From positions 1-64,000 of the forward strand of contig NZ_BAOG01000082.1 in assembly GCF_000400365.1 (NCBI RefSeq): a DNA stretch of 64,000 nt. Direction: 5' to 3'. Shown here piece by piece: positions 62,812 to 64,000 of the stretch (the stretch's first letter is position 1; each line of letters opens with the position of its first letter). Made by a program: the position numbers and the translations under genes. Origin of the DNA: Vibrio jasicida CAIM 1864 = LMG 25398. Its GTDB lineage: Bacteria > Pseudomonadota > Gammaproteobacteria > Enterobacterales > Vibrionaceae. The notes below the pieces were generated by a model. That model searched no databases, had not been told where the DNA came from, and worked only from the letters and a program-made list of their open reading frames with translations.

Positions 62812-64000
62812 ATGAGAAAGAATACGCTAGCGATCATGCCAAGTGTTTTAGCACTGGCGATCGGTATGGGGTTGCCTGCTGCACACGCAGGAGTGATCAC
62901 AGACGCAACTATCGTCGGCTCAGAAAGCCAGTGGTGGAACACTTACAAAGTGATCCTAACGAACGACGGTTCAAAGCCAGTTGAACTGCGTGATGCGAAA
63001 GTGACGTTTGATTCGAACCTATCTATGTCGACACCATCTTGGTCTGCGACTGGCATTAGTTACCCGGGTATGAAGTTCACCAGCGACGCACAGGGTAACC
63101 TGTTCAAGAACACGCTTGCGCTCGCTTTTGATAGCGGTAGCTGGGTGAAATCTCAACTTCCGGCAGGTGAACGTATTGAGCTAACGTTGGGTGTGAGCGG
63201 CGTATTGGATCTGACCCTTCTTCAGAGTACCATTCGTCTGATTGCTGACGATGAGGGCGAAGTTGGCGAACCAGAAATTTCTCTTCAATTGGCATCGCCA
63301 GTGAATGGAGCTGAGTTTGAAGAAGGCCAAGCGGTTGCTATGCTAGCAAACGTAACGGCGACTAATACCAGCGTTAAAGCGGTGACTTTCTTTGTCGACA
63401 ACAAACAAGTAGCTCTCGTAACACAAGCTCCATTCCAAGCAAGTTGGACTTCTGTTGGTGCAGGCGCTCACACGATCAAAGCTGTAGTGGAAGACACCTC
63501 AGGTCTTACACAGCAACAAGCGGTCAGCATTTCAGTAAAAGAGAAGCCAGTTGAGCCACCTGTGGAGCCAGAAGTGCATGAGCTGACGTTCGTCGCGCCT
63601 ACACAAGGTCAAACATTGATGGTGGGTCAGGCAACGACGATCAAAGCGCGTGTTGATGGTGAATTGATCTCTAAATTAGAGTTCTGGGCAAATGACCGCA
63701 AGCTAGGTCAACGTAACATCGCTGCAGGTCAAACGACGTATTCTCAATCTTGGACACCAAATGAAGTGGGCAATGCGACACTTAAAGTGGTGGTTCTCGA
63801 TCAGAATAACCAAATGGTTGAACAACGCAGTATCGCTGTTGCTATTGAAGCAGCTCCAAGCTTTGTTAAGCCAGAAGTGAGCTTCTCTTCGCCTTCGAAC
63901 GGTTCTAAGTTTGAAAAAGGTGAAGCGGTATCGATTTCTGTTCGTGCAACGGATGCTGATGACGATTTGTCTCGCGTTGTCGTGAAAGCAAACAACAAGC
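62812..64000 (+). CDS. chitinase/chitodextrinase-like secreted protein, N-terminal part (3' end outside window)
   Basis: The frame from the ATG at 62812 is open to the right edge (396 residues visible). A signal peptide is cleaved near PAAHA/GVITD. An N-terminal domain of about 130 residues (GSESQWWNTYKVILTNDGSK, TPSWSATGISYPGMKF) looks like a carbohydrate-binding module of CBM2-like fold. Three Ig-like modules follow, at about 160-245, 255-345 and 352 onward, each starting like SPVNGAEFEEGQAV and containing a VxFFVDNK/KLEFWAND pattern. This architecture fits Vibrio multi-domain chitinases or chitodextrinases whose GH18 domain would come next, but no catalytic residues are in the window, so the assignment is provisional. 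Confidence 0.6.
   Translation, partial: MRKNTLAIMPSVLALAIGMGLPAAHAGVITDATIVGSESQWWNTYKVILTNDGSKPVELRDAKVTFDSNLSMSTPSWSATGISYPGMKFTSDAQGNLFKNTLALAFDSGSWVKSQLPAGERIELTLGVSGVLDLTLLQSTIRLIADDEGEVGEPEISLQLASPVNGAEFEEGQAVAMLANVTATNTSVKAVTFFVDNKQVALVTQAPFQASWTSVGAGAHTIKAVVEDTSGLTQQQAVSISVKEKPVEPPVEPEVHELTFVAPTQGQTLMVGQATTIKARVDGELISKLEFWANDRKLGQRNIAAGQTTYSQSWTPNEVGNATLKVVVLDQNNQMVEQRSIAVAIEAAPSFVKPEVSFSSPSNGSKFEKGEAVSISVRATDADDDLSRVVVKANNK

Overview
The window reads as accessory DNA of a gamma-proteobacterium of the genus Vibrio, most likely chromosome 2 of a Harveyi-clade species (V. parahaemolyticus / V. alginolyticus / V. campbellii type). This is inferred from protein content: a cabABC/mfpABC-type calcium-binding matrix protein locus behind VpsT/CpsQ-like regulators, a pstSCAB operon, azurin and a chitinase-like protein. 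No rRNA, tRNA, CRISPR array, IS element or phage gene was seen.

Layout. (1) 1-4.9 kb, minus strand: a MoxR / DUF58 / DUF4381 / BatA / BatB-TPR operon, a membrane von Willebrand A complex. The last gene runs off the left edge inside a polyglutamine tract of at least 46 codons. (2) 5.0-8.0 kb: a secreted protein of unknown function and a small outer-membrane-like protein, divergent from a Crp/Fnr-family regulator across a 111-bp gap that holds a near-perfect dyad. (3) 8.2-10.4 kb: a chemoreceptor and a small acidic protein. (4) 10.6-16.0 kb: two VpsT/CsgD-type LuxR regulators, both with the W[F/L]SR c-di-GMP motif, then an RTX matrix protein and its ABC and HlyD exporter parts. (5) 16.1-23.8 kb: a sugar acetyltransferase, a histidine kinase / response regulator pair with an unusual ArsR-like output domain, pstSCAB, and a short-chain dehydrogenase. 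(6) 24.1-56.0 kb: the outstanding feature, two consecutive copies of a three-gene module. Each has a giant secreted protein of DUF11-like repeats (3510 and 3772 aa), an outer-membrane beta-barrel protein (1171 aa in both), and a lipoprotein with two OmpA peptidoglycan-binding domains. A small DM13-domain protein lies between the copies. (7) 56.1-64 kb: an MscS-type channel, two PTS-EIIC/EAL fusion proteins, azurin (minus strand) and the start of a chitinase/chitodextrinase-like protein cut by the right edge.

How the genes may work together. Several loci point to surface attachment and c-di-GMP: c-di-GMP-binding regulators beside a biofilm-matrix calcium-binding protein, two predicted EAL phosphodiesterases coupled to sugar-transporter-like membrane domains, and two giant surface-fibre modules. 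The giant proteins have Sec signal peptides, about 22 and 24 Ig-like repeats, and an SdrD-B-like C-terminal region. I infer that this C-terminal region docks on the cognate barrel and that the OmpA lipoprotein ties the assembly to peptidoglycan. In most repeats a Lys in the first strand pairs with an Asn in the last strand, the arrangement expected for intramolecular isopeptide bonds, and three repeats of the first giant lack both. This module is the best candidate here for an undescribed system; its function is inference.
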